NCBI RefSeq assembly: GCF_024345855.1
Contig: NZ_JAGQBX010000001.1
Location: 124,001 to 188,000 of the forward strand
Source: Synechococcus sp. GreenBA-s
GTDB taxonomy: Bacteria > Cyanobacteriota > Cyanobacteriia > PCC-6307 > Cyanobiaceae
Reading direction: 5' to 3'
Length of the DNA: 64,000 nucleotides
The position numbers and the translations under genes are program-made. The first letter of the stretch is position 1. The number at the start of each line of letters is the position of its first letter. This document shows positions 16,491 to 23,957 of this stretch, one piece after another. The notes under the pieces were generated by a model that was not told the DNA's origin, searched no databases, and was given only the letters and a program-made list of their open reading frames with translations.

Positions 16491-16757
16491 GTGGCAGTTC
16501 CGTCCCCCGTCTCCGCTGAGCCGTGTCCAGAAGACTGGCCCTACCTCGATCAGGCCGTCCTCCAGACCAGCCGCAGCCGCCAGGTCTGCATGACCTGTCA
16601 CTGGTTTCGCCACCACGCCGGTGCCAGCTGCATCCCCCTGCTCACCTGCCAACTGCACCGTGACCTGATCGCCCACGGCGAGCACCTCACCCGCCGCTGC
16701 CAGGGCTGGACCGATGAAATGGTGCGCCGGAAGGGCTGGGCACCGGAAGGGGCATGA
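16491..16757 (+). CDS. Small Cys/His-rich protein
   Basis: 88 aa with a probable metal site: CMTCHW, then SCIPLLTCQLH, then RRCQGW. GTG start at 16491, with no better start near the Cys-rich core. It overlaps the next gene by 4 bp (ATGA), so the two are co-translated. Function unknown; a zinc-stabilised small protein is the likeliest reading. Confidence 0.55.
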   Translation: MAVPSPVSAEPCPEDWPYLDQAVLQTSRSRQVCMTCHWFRHHAGASCIPLLTCQLHRDLIAHGEHLTRRCQGWTDEMVRRKGWAPEGA

Positions 16758-17053
16758 CGAGCGCCAGGGGGCAGACCGCCGGTGCCAGCAGGCGGCCGCC
16801 GCTCTCCCCCAGGGAGGGCTGGCTCAGCGACGGCCGCCGCGTGCTGCACTTTCGGCCCACCCTCTGGGACCGCTGGACCCAGCGGCTCGAGGTGACCAGC
16901 GGTGAGTTGCTGCCCGATCAGCCCGTGCCGCTGCTCAAGAACCGCAAGCAGCTCACCCGCGAGCAGGCGATCGCGCTCTGGCGCCAGAAGCGGCAGGAGG
17001 GCTGGCGGGTCTGTGCACCCCAGTGGCATCCTCCGCCACCTCCTCGGGCTTGA
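16754..17053 (+). CDS. DUF1651 family protein
   Basis: 99 aa. The core (WLSDGRRVLHFRPTLWDRWTQRLEV, LLKNRKQLTREQAIALWRQKRQEGWRVCAPQW, shown in pieces) is the DUF1651 domain, a small family of marine and freshwater picocyanobacteria, often in several copies in hypervariable regions. Function unknown. The ATGA overlap with the upstream Cys-rich gene suggests they act together. The Pro-rich tail is probably unstructured. Confidence 0.72.
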   Translation: MTSARGQTAGASRRPPLSPREGWLSDGRRVLHFRPTLWDRWTQRLEVTSGELLPDQPVPLLKNRKQLTREQAIALWRQKRQEGWRVCAPQWHPPPPPRA

Positions 17054-17463
17054 GGAGGAGCAGCCCAAACCATCCACGCTGCTCCCCTCTGCAGCCCCAG
17101 GCAATGCGTGTAAAGGCCGATTGTGCGGAGCTGCTGGCGGAGCGAATCTGAGTCCATCAACCCAGGTAGGAGCCATCGATGGCTGACACCCCACCTCAGC
17201 ACGCGTAGAAGCAACGCTGACTGCAGGCCCCTGCTCCAACAGTCTTCACCCATCCGTGGGCGGGTCGTCAGTTCAGACACCGAATGTTCGTCTGAACCGT
17301 CGACACTCCATCCGCACCGCCTCAGGTGCCCTCCGGAGAACCAGCTGCCCCACACCTGGAATGCTCGGCCCCAGGCGCCAACACCAGCCGCTTCACAAGC
17401 CCATCCCACGCTCTGGCGTGATGACACCACGACCCCCGGGGCCAACCTCGGGGGTTTCGTCTG
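17054..17463. other. Gene-free interval with inverted repeats
   Basis: A 410-bp gap. GTTCAGAC (17271-17278) pairs with GTCTGAAC (17290-17297), an 8-bp inverted repeat with an 11-base loop. Near the right end ACCCCCG (17432-17438) pairs with CGGGGGT (17449-17455), followed by TT on the plus strand, a weak terminator facing right. No convincing gene. Confidence 0.4.
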
Positions 17464-17937
17464 TCAGCCCAACCAACCCCGTGCAGCCGCCAGGCGTGAG
17501 GCCTCCTGCACCGCCTCAATGCAGCGCTGGGCCCGGCGTTTGGCATCGTCCTGGCCCTGGGCCCGCAGCAGGTAGCCCTCCAGGGCCTCCGGCGTTTCGA
17601 TCACCGCCAGCAGGCCGGTCATGCGCGCCCCGAGGGAGCCATCGGCCAGCAGACGGCTCACCAGCCCCAGCTCCCACAGCTGCTGCCCGGCGGATCCGGG
17701 CGAGAAAAGCTGCCGCTGGAGCAGGGCAAGCAGGTCCTGCTTGAGGGCAGACAGCTGGCCGGCGCGCAGACGGCGGCTGTTGGGCAGCCCCACGGTGGTG
17801 CGGGGGCCGCCTCGTCGGGTCACTGGGATGTTGAATGACGCCCCGCGGCCGCCGACCGAGATGGAACTCAGGCCACCCTTGGCGAAGTTGAACCGCAGGG
17901 GGCCCAGGCGTGCGGAGCGGCGGAAGCGGAAACCCAT
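17464..17937 (-). CDS. DUF4236 domain protein
   Basis: 157 aa from the ATG at 17937. The first ~55 residues (MGFRFRRSARLGPLRFNFAKGG, SSISVGGRGASFNIPVTRRGG in pieces) are the DUF4236 domain, a short beta-rich module at the N-terminus of diverse bacterial proteins. The rest is helical (LSALKQDLLALLQRQL; ALEGYLLRAQGQDDAKRRAQRCIEAV). Function unknown; DUF4236 proteins are common in phage- and plasmid-related regions. Confidence 0.72.
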   Translation of the reverse strand: MGFRFRRSARLGPLRFNFAKGGLSSISVGGRGASFNIPVTRRGGPRTTVGLPNSRRLRAGQLSALKQDLLALLQRQLFSPGSAGQQLWELGLVSRLLADGSLGARMTGLLAVIETPEALEGYLLRAQGQDDAKRRAQRCIEAVQEASRLAAARGWLG

Positions 17938-17987
17938 GGGGAGCGGTGCGAGCAAGGGGTCAACGGATCAGCGAAGGGATCCAGGTC

Positions 17988-18296
17988 TCAGCGGTAACGA
18001 ACGCAGTAGCTGCCGGAGCTGAACCAGCCCAGGGGGCAGAAGGTGCCCACCTTCTCCACCGCCTTGCGTGTGCTGCCGGGGGTGCTCAGGCAGCGGTCAC
18101 CGGAGCGATAGAAGCCATAGGGGCAGCTCGCGGTCTGGGGAAGAGATCGGACCGGCTGCTCGGCCAGGGCATTACCACCCAGCGAAAGACTGAGCGGCAG
18201 CGCCACCACCAGGACAGACCAGACCACCTGCAGGCTGCAGCAATCTCCAGCTTGGCCGCTACTGCCAGCGCCGGCGGATTGATTCAGAAACTGCAT
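17988..18296 (-). CDS. Small secreted Cys-rich protein
   Basis: 102 aa. A hydrophobic segment (about 24-44, VVWSVLVVALPLSLSLGGNALA) ends in an A-x-A site, then a short mature part of about 57 residues holds paired motifs CPYGFYRSGDRCL and CPLGWFSSGSYCVR, probably two disulfides. The two halves look like an internal duplication. Function unknown. It is divergent from the secreted nuclease gene, 28 bp away. Confidence 0.55.
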   Translation of the reverse strand: MQFLNQSAGAGSSGQAGDCCSLQVVWSVLVVALPLSLSLGGNALAEQPVRSLPQTASCPYGFYRSGDRCLSTPGSTRKAVEKVGTFCPLGWFSSGSYCVRYR

Positions 18297-18324
18297 AGCG
18301 GAGGCCTCAGATCAGACTCCAGCT

Positions 18325-19056
18325 GTGCAACGTCCATCCCTGCCTCTTCTGCTCTCCGCCCTGCTGCTGGTCCCTGCGCTGGCTGCACCCAATGCCCTGG
18401 CCCAGGGCAGTTCAGCCACTGTGGTGTCGATCGGCGATGGCGACACGATCCGCGTGCGTGACAGCGGCCGGCTGGTGACGGTGCGGCTGGCCTGCATCGA
18501 CGCTCCGGAGATGGTCCAGGCGCCCTACGGGGCCCAGGCCCGCCGGTATCTGCAGATGCGTCTGCCGATCGGCAGCAGCGTGCGGCTGATCGCCCAGACC
18601 ACCGACCGCTATGGGCGCACCGTGGCCGAAGTGATCGGCGGGGTGAACCTGAACCTGGCCCTGGTGGAGGACGGGCTGGCCTTTGCCTACCGCCAGTACC
18701 TGGCCGGCTGCAACGCCCGCGAGTATCTCGATGCCGAATATCGGGCCAGCCGCCGGCGTTATGGCGTGTGGCAGGTGGCCGGCGGCATCACCCGCCCCTG
18801 GGACTTCCGGCGCGGCAGACGAACCACGCAACCCTCTGGGGCGGGCGCCGCTGGATCGAGTGGCCAGAAGCCAGACCCCTGGGCCACCAGCACCCCGCTC
18901 TCACCCACGGGTGCCACCAACACCCCAGCCGGGGGCCGCCGCTACAGCTGCCGGGAGATCGGTTCCTATGCCCAGGCCCAGCAACTGCTGCGTCAGGGCC
19001 ACACCTATCTCGATGGCGACGGGGATGGGGAGGCCTGCGAAAGCCTGCGACGTTGA
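18325..19056 (+). CDS. Secreted thermonuclease-like protein with Excalibur domain
   Basis: 243 aa: signal peptide (1-26, ending ALAQG), a staphylococcal-nuclease (SNc) domain (about 30-155: IGDGDTIRVRD, VRLACIDAPEM, TTDRYGRTVAEV, carrying the expected Asp, Arg and Glu positions), a Pro/Ser/Thr linker, and a C-terminal Excalibur calcium-binding domain (YSCREIGSYAQAQQLL then DGDGDGEACE). It should cut extracellular or periplasmic DNA or RNA in a calcium-dependent way. Likely roles are nutrient scavenging or limiting incoming DNA; context does not decide. Confidence 0.82.
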   Translation: MQRPSLPLLLSALLLVPALAAPNALAQGSSATVVSIGDGDTIRVRDSGRLVTVRLACIDAPEMVQAPYGAQARRYLQMRLPIGSSVRLIAQTTDRYGRTVAEVIGGVNLNLALVEDGLAFAYRQYLAGCNAREYLDAEYRASRRRYGVWQVAGGITRPWDFRRGRRTTQPSGAGAAGSSGQKPDPWATSTPLSPTGATNTPAGGRRYSCREIGSYAQAQQLLRQGHTYLDGDGDGEACESLRR

Positions 19057-19102
19057 GCCTGTCTCCACCCCCGGAACCCTCAAGGGCCCCGTCCCTGCGC
19101 CC

Positions 19103-19402
19103 GTGCCGGTTCTCCAACAGCTCCTCGCCTGGTGCCGGCTTTGGCGATGGCCGCCCCGCGCCAGAGCAGATGCCATCCACGCCCAGGCCGCCGCGGACCA
19201 GGCAAGCCTGCTGGCTGAGCTTGACCTGCTCCAGCTCGCCCAGGCCCTGCAGCAGCGGGCCCACAGTCACGGCGGCTACGAGGGGGAGGTCTTCGATCTG
19301 ATGCTCGCCATCGCCGATCGGCTCGAGCAGCACCACGGCTGGGACCCTGAGCAGTGCGATGCCTGGCTGGAGCGGCTGGGGGTCTGGGACTGGGAGGAGT
19401 GA
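19103..19402 (+). CDS. Small hypothetical helical protein
   Basis: About 99 aa, GTG start at 19103 chosen because the frame upstream lies inside the nuclease gene. It is helical and acidic at the end (ASLLAELDLLQLAQALQQRAHSHGG, VFDLMLAIADRLEQHHGWDPEQCDAWLERLGVWDWEE in pieces). No family recognised. Frame and start are moderately uncertain. Confidence 0.4.
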   Translation: MPVLQQLLAWCRLWRWPPRARADAIHAQAAADQASLLAELDLLQLAQALQQRAHSHGGYEGEVFDLMLAIADRLEQHHGWDPEQCDAWLERLGVWDWEE

Positions 19403-19496
19403 GGGGTCATGCAGGACAGGCACCGGGCCTCCCTGACGCCGCCGGTAGCCTCCCCTGCTGCCGGCACCAGCCGCAGCGGATTCCACGCCACAACCC

Positions 19497-19694
19497 ATGG
19501 CCGCTGATCTCTGGCTGACCACCGACCAGCTCTGCGCCCAGCTGGCCATCAGCCGCTCCACCCTCTTCCTCATCCGCCGCCAGGGCCTGCTCAAGGACGG
19601 CCGTCATCTGGTGCCCAAGAACCCCACCGCCAGCCGCTCGCACCTGCTCTGGCACCTGCAGCGCTGTCAGCTCGCCCTGGGGAGGATCCACTGA
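19497..19694 (+). CDS. Small HTH protein (excisionase-like), copy 1
   Basis: 65 aa. LWLTTDQLCAQLAISRSTLFLIRRQGLLKDGRHLVPKNP is a MerR/AlpA-type winged helix-turn-helix, the form of many excisionases and small integrase regulators. It is paralogous to the next gene, which starts within this stop codon. Position beside the integrase supports a role in excision or in controlling it. Confidence 0.65.
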   Translation: MAADLWLTTDQLCAQLAISRSTLFLIRRQGLLKDGRHLVPKNPTASRSHLLWHLQRCQLALGRIH

Positions 19695-19954
19695 TGCAGG
19701 CAGATCCGAGCCCTTGGCTGCGGACACCGGAGCTCTGCCAGCACCTGGCCATCAGCCGCTCCACCCTGCGCCGCTGGAGGCAAATCGGGATCCTCCGCCA
19801 GGGGCAGCACTGGGTTCGCCTCAACCCCTGCTGCCCCCGCTCCGACCACCTCTGGCACCTCGATCGCTGCACCGAGCAGCTCAGGCGACAGCGGCGTCGG
19901 AACTGCCCCCCAGCAGACGTCGCACCACAGCAGCTTTGGTCTGCTCCCCACTGA
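19694..19954 (+). CDS. Small HTH protein (excisionase-like), copy 2
   Basis: 86 aa. WLRTPELCQHLAISRSTLRRWRQIGIL is the same HTH as in copy 1, with the shared HLAISRSTL/QLAISRSTL core and a shared SRSHLLWHL/RSDHLWHLDRC segment after it; the C-terminus is longer and basic. Its 3' end overlaps the opposing integrase gene by 74 bp, so transcription of one may disturb the other. Confidence 0.63.
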   Translation: MQADPSPWLRTPELCQHLAISRSTLRRWRQIGILRQGQHWVRLNPCCPRSDHLWHLDRCTEQLRRQRRRNCPPADVAPQQLWSAPH

Positions 19955-21266
19955 TCTCCCTCAGGTACGTGCGCCGATGCACCTCCGGGCTGTGGCCCAT
20001 CACAGCCGCCACATCCGCGTAGTTCCAGGTCGTCGTCTCCCGCGCCCGGATCGCATAGGCGTGCCGCAGGTCGTAGGGCACGCAGCGCTCCCGGCGGCGC
20101 TGGGCCTTGCGCTTGCCCTGGGCCGGGGCCGTCTCCACCCAGGCAAAGAGCTTGTGCTGCAGCTCGAACTCCGCCTTGGCATCGCTGCTGCGCAGCTTGT
20201 GGCAGCAGATCGCCCCCAGCCGTTCGTTGTTGTCGCAGCGCTTCACCAGATCGCGTTCGGGGTCATAGGGCTGGCCGTCTTCATTGACGAACTTGGGCCT
20301 GTAGCGACCTCGCAACTCCTCGAGCCGCCGTTCGCCGTTGGCACCGCCCAGGCGGTAGCGCTCCACCCAGGCCGCCGGCAGCGGCACCGCTGCCCGGAAA
20401 CCGGTCTTGGTCACCTTGATATGGCGTGACGCCACGCCGATCGTTATCAGGCCATGGGTATCGGGCAGGTCGGCGATGTGCCAAACCTCATGGGGCCGCA
20501 GGCCGTAGGTGGCCACCATCGCGAACACCCAGCCCCACAGCGGGTCCTCCGCCATCACCGCATCCAGCCACTGCTCGATCGCCTCCGTGCTCGGGATCCG
20601 CCGTCGCGACTCACCGGCCGCCACCAGGGCCTGCTTCTTGCGGTTCACCAGCCCTTTGAGCTCTTCGCTCAGCGCCTGCGGGGCGATCGCCCCGAAGCCG
20701 GCGCGCCGCAGCAGCGACACCACCTCCCGCTTCTGCCGGAAGCCCTGGCGATGGGTCGCCATCGGGATCAGCGGTTCCGCCGGATCCTCCAGACGCGCCT
20801 TGAGGCTCTCGCTGGTGTGCAGTGCAAAGCGGCGCACGTCCTCTTCTGTCGCCGGCTGGTCGGCCGGCAGCAGACAGAAGTAGCCCTTGCCCTTGAACGG
20901 ACCCGCCAGGTTCATGTTCACGCCCTGGCCCCGCTGGAACCGCACCACGGCCTCGCAGATCTCCGGCCAGCGGGGGCCCGCACGGTGCAGGGATGGAGTC
21001 GGTTCGTCATCGGCGGGCAGCAGCGCGTCCAGCCCTGCCTGGGGTTGCTTCCTGGCCTCACTCACCAGCCGGAAGCAGAGCTCTTCAACGGCCAGTTCGT
21101 CCTGGCAGGGAACGCCGCGGACGGCCCGCTCCCGCACCCGGCGGCCGGGAAGGTTCTCGTAGACGCTCACCCAGCGGCTGTTGTGACCGGCGCGCAGGCG
21201 GAAGGGAAGGCGATGGGCGCGCAACACACTGTTGGCGCGGCTCAGGGCGCTGTTGGCTGGTGCCAT
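19881..21266 (-). CDS. int: Tyrosine recombinase (integrase)
   Basis: A 461-aa tyrosine recombinase with a recognisable catalytic set: R257 (YGLRPHE), K287 (VTKTGF), the YDLRHAY box (R401, H402), GHSPEVH (H425) and the nucleophile Y434 (RRTYL). The N-terminal ~200 residues are arm- and core-binding regions of no standard type. It lies about 240 bp from the 3' end of tRNA-Lys, the classic arrangement of an integrase that uses a tRNA end as attachment site. The gene looks intact. It is the strongest sign that region A is an integrated mobile element. Confidence 0.88.
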   Translation of the reverse strand: MAPANSALSRANSVLRAHRLPFRLRAGHNSRWVSVYENLPGRRVRERAVRGVPCQDELAVEELCFRLVSEARKQPQAGLDALLPADDEPTPSLHRAGPRWPEICEAVVRFQRGQGVNMNLAGPFKGKGYFCLLPADQPATEEDVRRFALHTSESLKARLEDPAEPLIPMATHRQGFRQKREVVSLLRRAGFGAIAPQALSEELKGLVNRKKQALVAAGESRRRIPSTEAIEQWLDAVMAEDPLWGWVFAMVATYGLRPHEVWHIADLPDTHGLITIGVASRHIKVTKTGFRAAVPLPAAWVERYRLGGANGERRLEELRGRYRPKFVNEDGQPYDPERDLVKRCDNNERLGAICCHKLRSSDAKAEFELQHKLFAWVETAPAQGKRKAQRRRERCVPYDLRHAYAIRARETTTWNYADVAAVMGHSPEVHRRTYLREISGEQTKAAVVRRLLGGSSDAAVA

Positions 21267-21350
21267 GGGGCAAGGGCTCTTGGGGAAGGGTTCCCGAGCC
21301 GCAGACCGATGAAACGCCCAGACCCCGCAAGGGGTTCAGGCGATTGGAGG

Positions 21351-21375
21351 ATGTTTGGGGGAAACCCCCAAACAT
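21351..21375. promoter_or_regulatory. Perfect 11-bp hairpin between int and tRNA-Lys
   Basis: ATGTTTGGGGG-AAA-CCCCCAAACAT, a perfect palindromic stem with a 3-base loop, 84 bp upstream of the integrase start. There is no U tract on the minus strand, so it is not a simple terminator. It could bind the HTH proteins, control int mRNA, or be part of the attachment region. A smaller ACCCC-GCAA-GGGGT hairpin lies just to its left (about 21332-21345). Confidence 0.5.
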
Positions 21376-21503
21376 TTGGCGCAATTGGGGCTTTCCCAGA
21401 CCGTTCGCGATCTCAGACCGGCCTGGGCAGAAGGCCCTCTGATCCCGTGAAATCGACTGCAAACACTGGGAAGAACCCAGTCATCGCAAGCAAAGATTCA
21501 GTA

Positions 21504-21575
21504 TGGGTCGCCTGAGATTCGAACTCAGGACCAATCGGTTAAAAGCCGAGTGCTCTACCGCTGAGCTAGCGACCC
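21504..21575 (-). tRNA. trnK: tRNA-Lys (anticodon TTT)
   Basis: Read on the minus strand the gene starts GGGTCGC and ends GCGACCCA, a perfect 7-bp acceptor stem plus discriminator A. The D arm (AGCTCAGCGGTAGAGC), anticodon loop CTTTTAA (anticodon TTT) and T arm (CTGAGTTCGAATCTCAG) are all standard. No CCA is encoded. Its 3' end faces the integrase and is the probable attachment site of the element. Confidence 0.97.
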
Positions 21576-21689
21576 GCCCTTGGGGTGAACCCGCGGGGTG
21601 GCCCTTGCGGGCACCAAGAGAACGTATCACCCAGGGGGACCGAGCTCCAAGCCGCCGCAGGATGGGGTCTGCGGCCCGATGCCCAGCCC

Positions 21690-22211
21690 ATGGACGCCTT
21701 CCCCTGGCCCGACCCCAGCGTGCATCCCGACGCCTGGGTGGCCGACTCGGCGGTGCTGATCGGCGATGTGCGGCTGGCGGCAGGCGCCAGCCTCTGGCCC
21801 ACGGCCGTGGCCCGCGGCGACGTCTGCCCGATCGTGATCGGCGAGGGCAGCAACGTGCAGGACGGGGCGGTGCTGCACGGCGATCCCGGCCAGCCGGTGC
21901 GGATCGGGGCGGACGTGACCATCGGCCACCGGGCCGTGGTCCATGGCGCCACCCTGGAGGACGGCTGCCTGATCGGCATCGGCGCGGTGGTGCTCAACGG
22001 CGTCACCGTGGGGGCCGGAGCGCTGGTGGCGGCGGGTTCGGTGGTCACGAAGGACGTGCCGCCGAGGGCCCTCGTCATGGGGGCCCCTGCCCAGGTGAAG
22101 CGCGAGCTCAGTGAGGCGGCGGCCGCCGAGCAGCGCCAGCACGCCCGGCGCTACCGGCAACTGGCCATGACCCACGCCGGCCGCAGCCCTGAGCTGGGCT
22201 TCAGCCCCTGA
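21690..22211 (+). CDS. Gamma-carbonic-anhydrase family hexapeptide protein
   Basis: 173 aa from the ATG at 21690. A left-handed beta-helix of hexapeptide repeats ([82 protein letters not shown], shown by segments) carries the gamma-CA histidines ([11 protein letters not shown]). A helical C-terminal tail follows. Members include CcmM-like carbonic anhydrases and YrdA/PaaY types; activity cannot be assumed from the fold. First gene of the core region right of the tRNA. Confidence 0.82.
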   Translation: MDAFPWPDPSVHPDAWVADSAVLIGDVRLAAGASLWPTAVARGDVCPIVIGEGSNVQDGAVLHGDPGQPVRIGADVTIGHRAVVHGATLEDGCLIGIGAVVLNGVTVGAGALVAAGSVVTKDVPPRALVMGAPAQVKRELSEAAAAEQRQHARRYRQLAMTHAGRSPELGFSP

Positions 22212-22324
22212 GCCCCCTGCGGCCCCCCTCCCTTTGCTGCGAATTCGATCAGCCGCGGCGCCAGAGCCCTCCGGAGCCGGGGCAGGTCCTTAAGATCGCC
22301 GCACGCAGTTTTTTCGCCCCCGCC

Positions 22325-22447
22325 ATGGACGCACGGCTCTTGCTCGTTGCCACCCCCGTTCTGCTGGCCGTGGGCTGGGCTGCGTTCAACATCGGCCGCG
22401 CCGCCGTGGGCCAGCTGCAGCTGATGCTCAAGCGCGCCCGCGCCTGA
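22325..22447 (+). CDS. psbY: Photosystem II protein PsbY
   Basis: A 40-aa protein from the ATG at 22325: an acidic-basic start (MDAR), one membrane helix (LLLVATPVLLAVGWAAFNI), then GRAAVGQLQLMLKRARA. Length, the P-V-x-x-x-GW-AAFNIG pattern and the basic tail match cyanobacterial PsbY, a one-helix subunit at the edge of photosystem II near cytochrome b559. It stands alone between the hexapeptide gene and trmFO. Confidence 0.85.
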   Translation: MDARLLLVATPVLLAVGWAAFNIGRAAVGQLQLMLKRARA

Positions 22448-22512
22448 TCACTTCGCCCGTGCAGACCGGCTCCTAGCCTGCCTCTTCAGGCCCTGCCGGT
22501 TTCCGCGTGTCC

Positions 22513-23925
22513 ATGCCCAGCGCCAGCACCAGCAGCAGTCCAGAGCCCCTGCTGGTGATCGGGGCTGGCCTGGCTGGCACCGAGGCGGCCTGGCAGATCG
22601 CCCAGGCCGGACTGCCGGTGCGCCTGGTGGAGATGCGGCCGGTACGCCGCTCCCCGGCCCACCACAGCGCTGAGTTTGCGGAACTGGTCTGCAGCAACAG
22701 CTTCGGAGCCCTCAGCAGTGACCGGGCCGCGGGGCTGCTCCAGGAGGAGCTGCGGCGGCTGGGATCCCTGGTGATCGGCACCGCCGATGCCCATGCCGTA
22801 CCCGCCGGCGGCGCCCTGGCGGTGGATCGGGGCCGCTACAGCGCCGCCCTCACCGCCGCCCTGGAGCAGCACCCCCTGGTGACGGTGGAGCGCCGCGAGC
22901 ACGGTGAGCTGCCCGGCCCCGGCGAGATCGCCGTCCTGGCCACCGGTCCGCTCACCAGCGAAGCCCTGGCGGAGCAGCTGCGGGCCTTCACCGGCCGCGC
23001 CGACTGCCACTTCTTCGACGCCGCCAGCCCGATCGTCGAGGGGGAGAGCATCGACCTCTCCGTGGCCTTCCGCGCCAGCCGCTACGACAAGGGCGACGCC
23101 GACTACATCAACTGCCCCATGACCAAGGAGCAGTTCCTCTCCTTCCGCGAGGCGCTGCTGAGCGCCGAGCAGGCCGACCTCAAGGACTTCGAGAAGGAGA
23201 GCGCCACCTTCTTCGAGGGCTGTCTGCCGATCGAGGAGCTCGCCCGCCGCGGCGAGGACACGATGCGCTACGGCCCGCTCAAGCCGATCGGCCTCTGGGA
23301 TCCCCGCTGGGGCGACGTGAACGACCGCGACGTGCGCCGCGCGAAGCGCGCCCATGCCGTGGTGCAGCTGCGCCAGGAAGACAAGGACGGCCGCCTCTGG
23401 AACCTGGTGGGCTTCCAGACCAACCTCAAGTGGGGCGAGCAGAAGCGGGTGCTGCGCCTGATCCCGGGCCTGGAGAACGCCGAGTTCGTGCGCTTCGGGG
23501 TGATGCACCGCAACACCTTCCTGGAATCGCCCCAGCTGCTCGATCCCACCCTGCAGTTCCGCAGCCGGCCCAGCCTGCTGGCGGCCGGGCAGATCACCGG
23601 CACCGAGGGCTACGCGGCGGCGGTGGCCGGCGGCTGGCTGGCGGGCACCAACGCCGCCCGGCTGGCCCAGGGCCTCGAGCCCATCAGCCTGCCGCCCACC
23701 ACGATGATCGGCGCCCTCACCCACTTCATCGCCGAGGCCCCCTGCGGCGGCAAGGGCAAGCGGGGCGGCTTCCAGCCGATGCCGCCGAACTTCGGCCTGC
23801 TGCCGGAGCTGCCCAGCCGCATCCAGGGCAAGCGCGAGCGCTACGGCGCCTACCGCGACCGGGCCCTGGCCGATCTGGCGCCCTTCACGGCCCAGGCCAG
23901 CGAGCGCCCGCTCGTCTGCGCCTGA
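22513..23925 (+). CDS. trmFO: TrmFO, folate/FAD-dependent tRNA U54 methyltransferase
   Basis: 470 aa from the ATG at 22513 (a GTG two codons earlier is possible). The N-terminal dinucleotide fold ([18 protein letters not shown]) binds [14 protein letters not shown] carries the catalytic-region Cys; [19 protein letters not shown] and [10 protein letters not shown] are C-terminal family signatures. The enzyme makes 5-methyluridine at position 54 of tRNA with methylene-tetrahydrofolate as donor. Full length. Confidence 0.95.
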   Translation: MPSASTSSSPEPLLVIGAGLAGTEAAWQIAQAGLPVRLVEMRPVRRSPAHHSAEFAELVCSNSFGALSSDRAAGLLQEELRRLGSLVIGTADAHAVPAGGALAVDRGRYSAALTAALEQHPLVTVERREHGELPGPGEIAVLATGPLTSEALAEQLRAFTGRADCHFFDAASPIVEGESIDLSVAFRASRYDKGDADYINCPMTKEQFLSFREALLSAEQADLKDFEKESATFFEGCLPIEELARRGEDTMRYGPLKPIGLWDPRWGDVNDRDVRRAKRAHAVVQLRQEDKDGRLWNLVGFQTNLKWGEQKRVLRLIPGLENAEFVRFGVMHRNTFLESPQLLDPTLQFRSRPSLLAAGQITGTEGYAAAVAGGWLAGTNAARLAQGLEPISLPPTTMIGALTHFIAEAPCGGKGKRGGFQPMPPNFGLLPELPSRIQGKRERYGAYRDRALADLAPFTAQASERPLVCA

Positions 23926-23957
23926 GGCCGGCATCTAGGGTCGGAGCCTTCCCAGCC

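Noticed and set aside
17432-17455. Strong terminator for the leftward DUF4236 gene
   Set aside because: The stem is only 7 bp and the T run is on the plus strand, so it does not suit the minus-strand gene.
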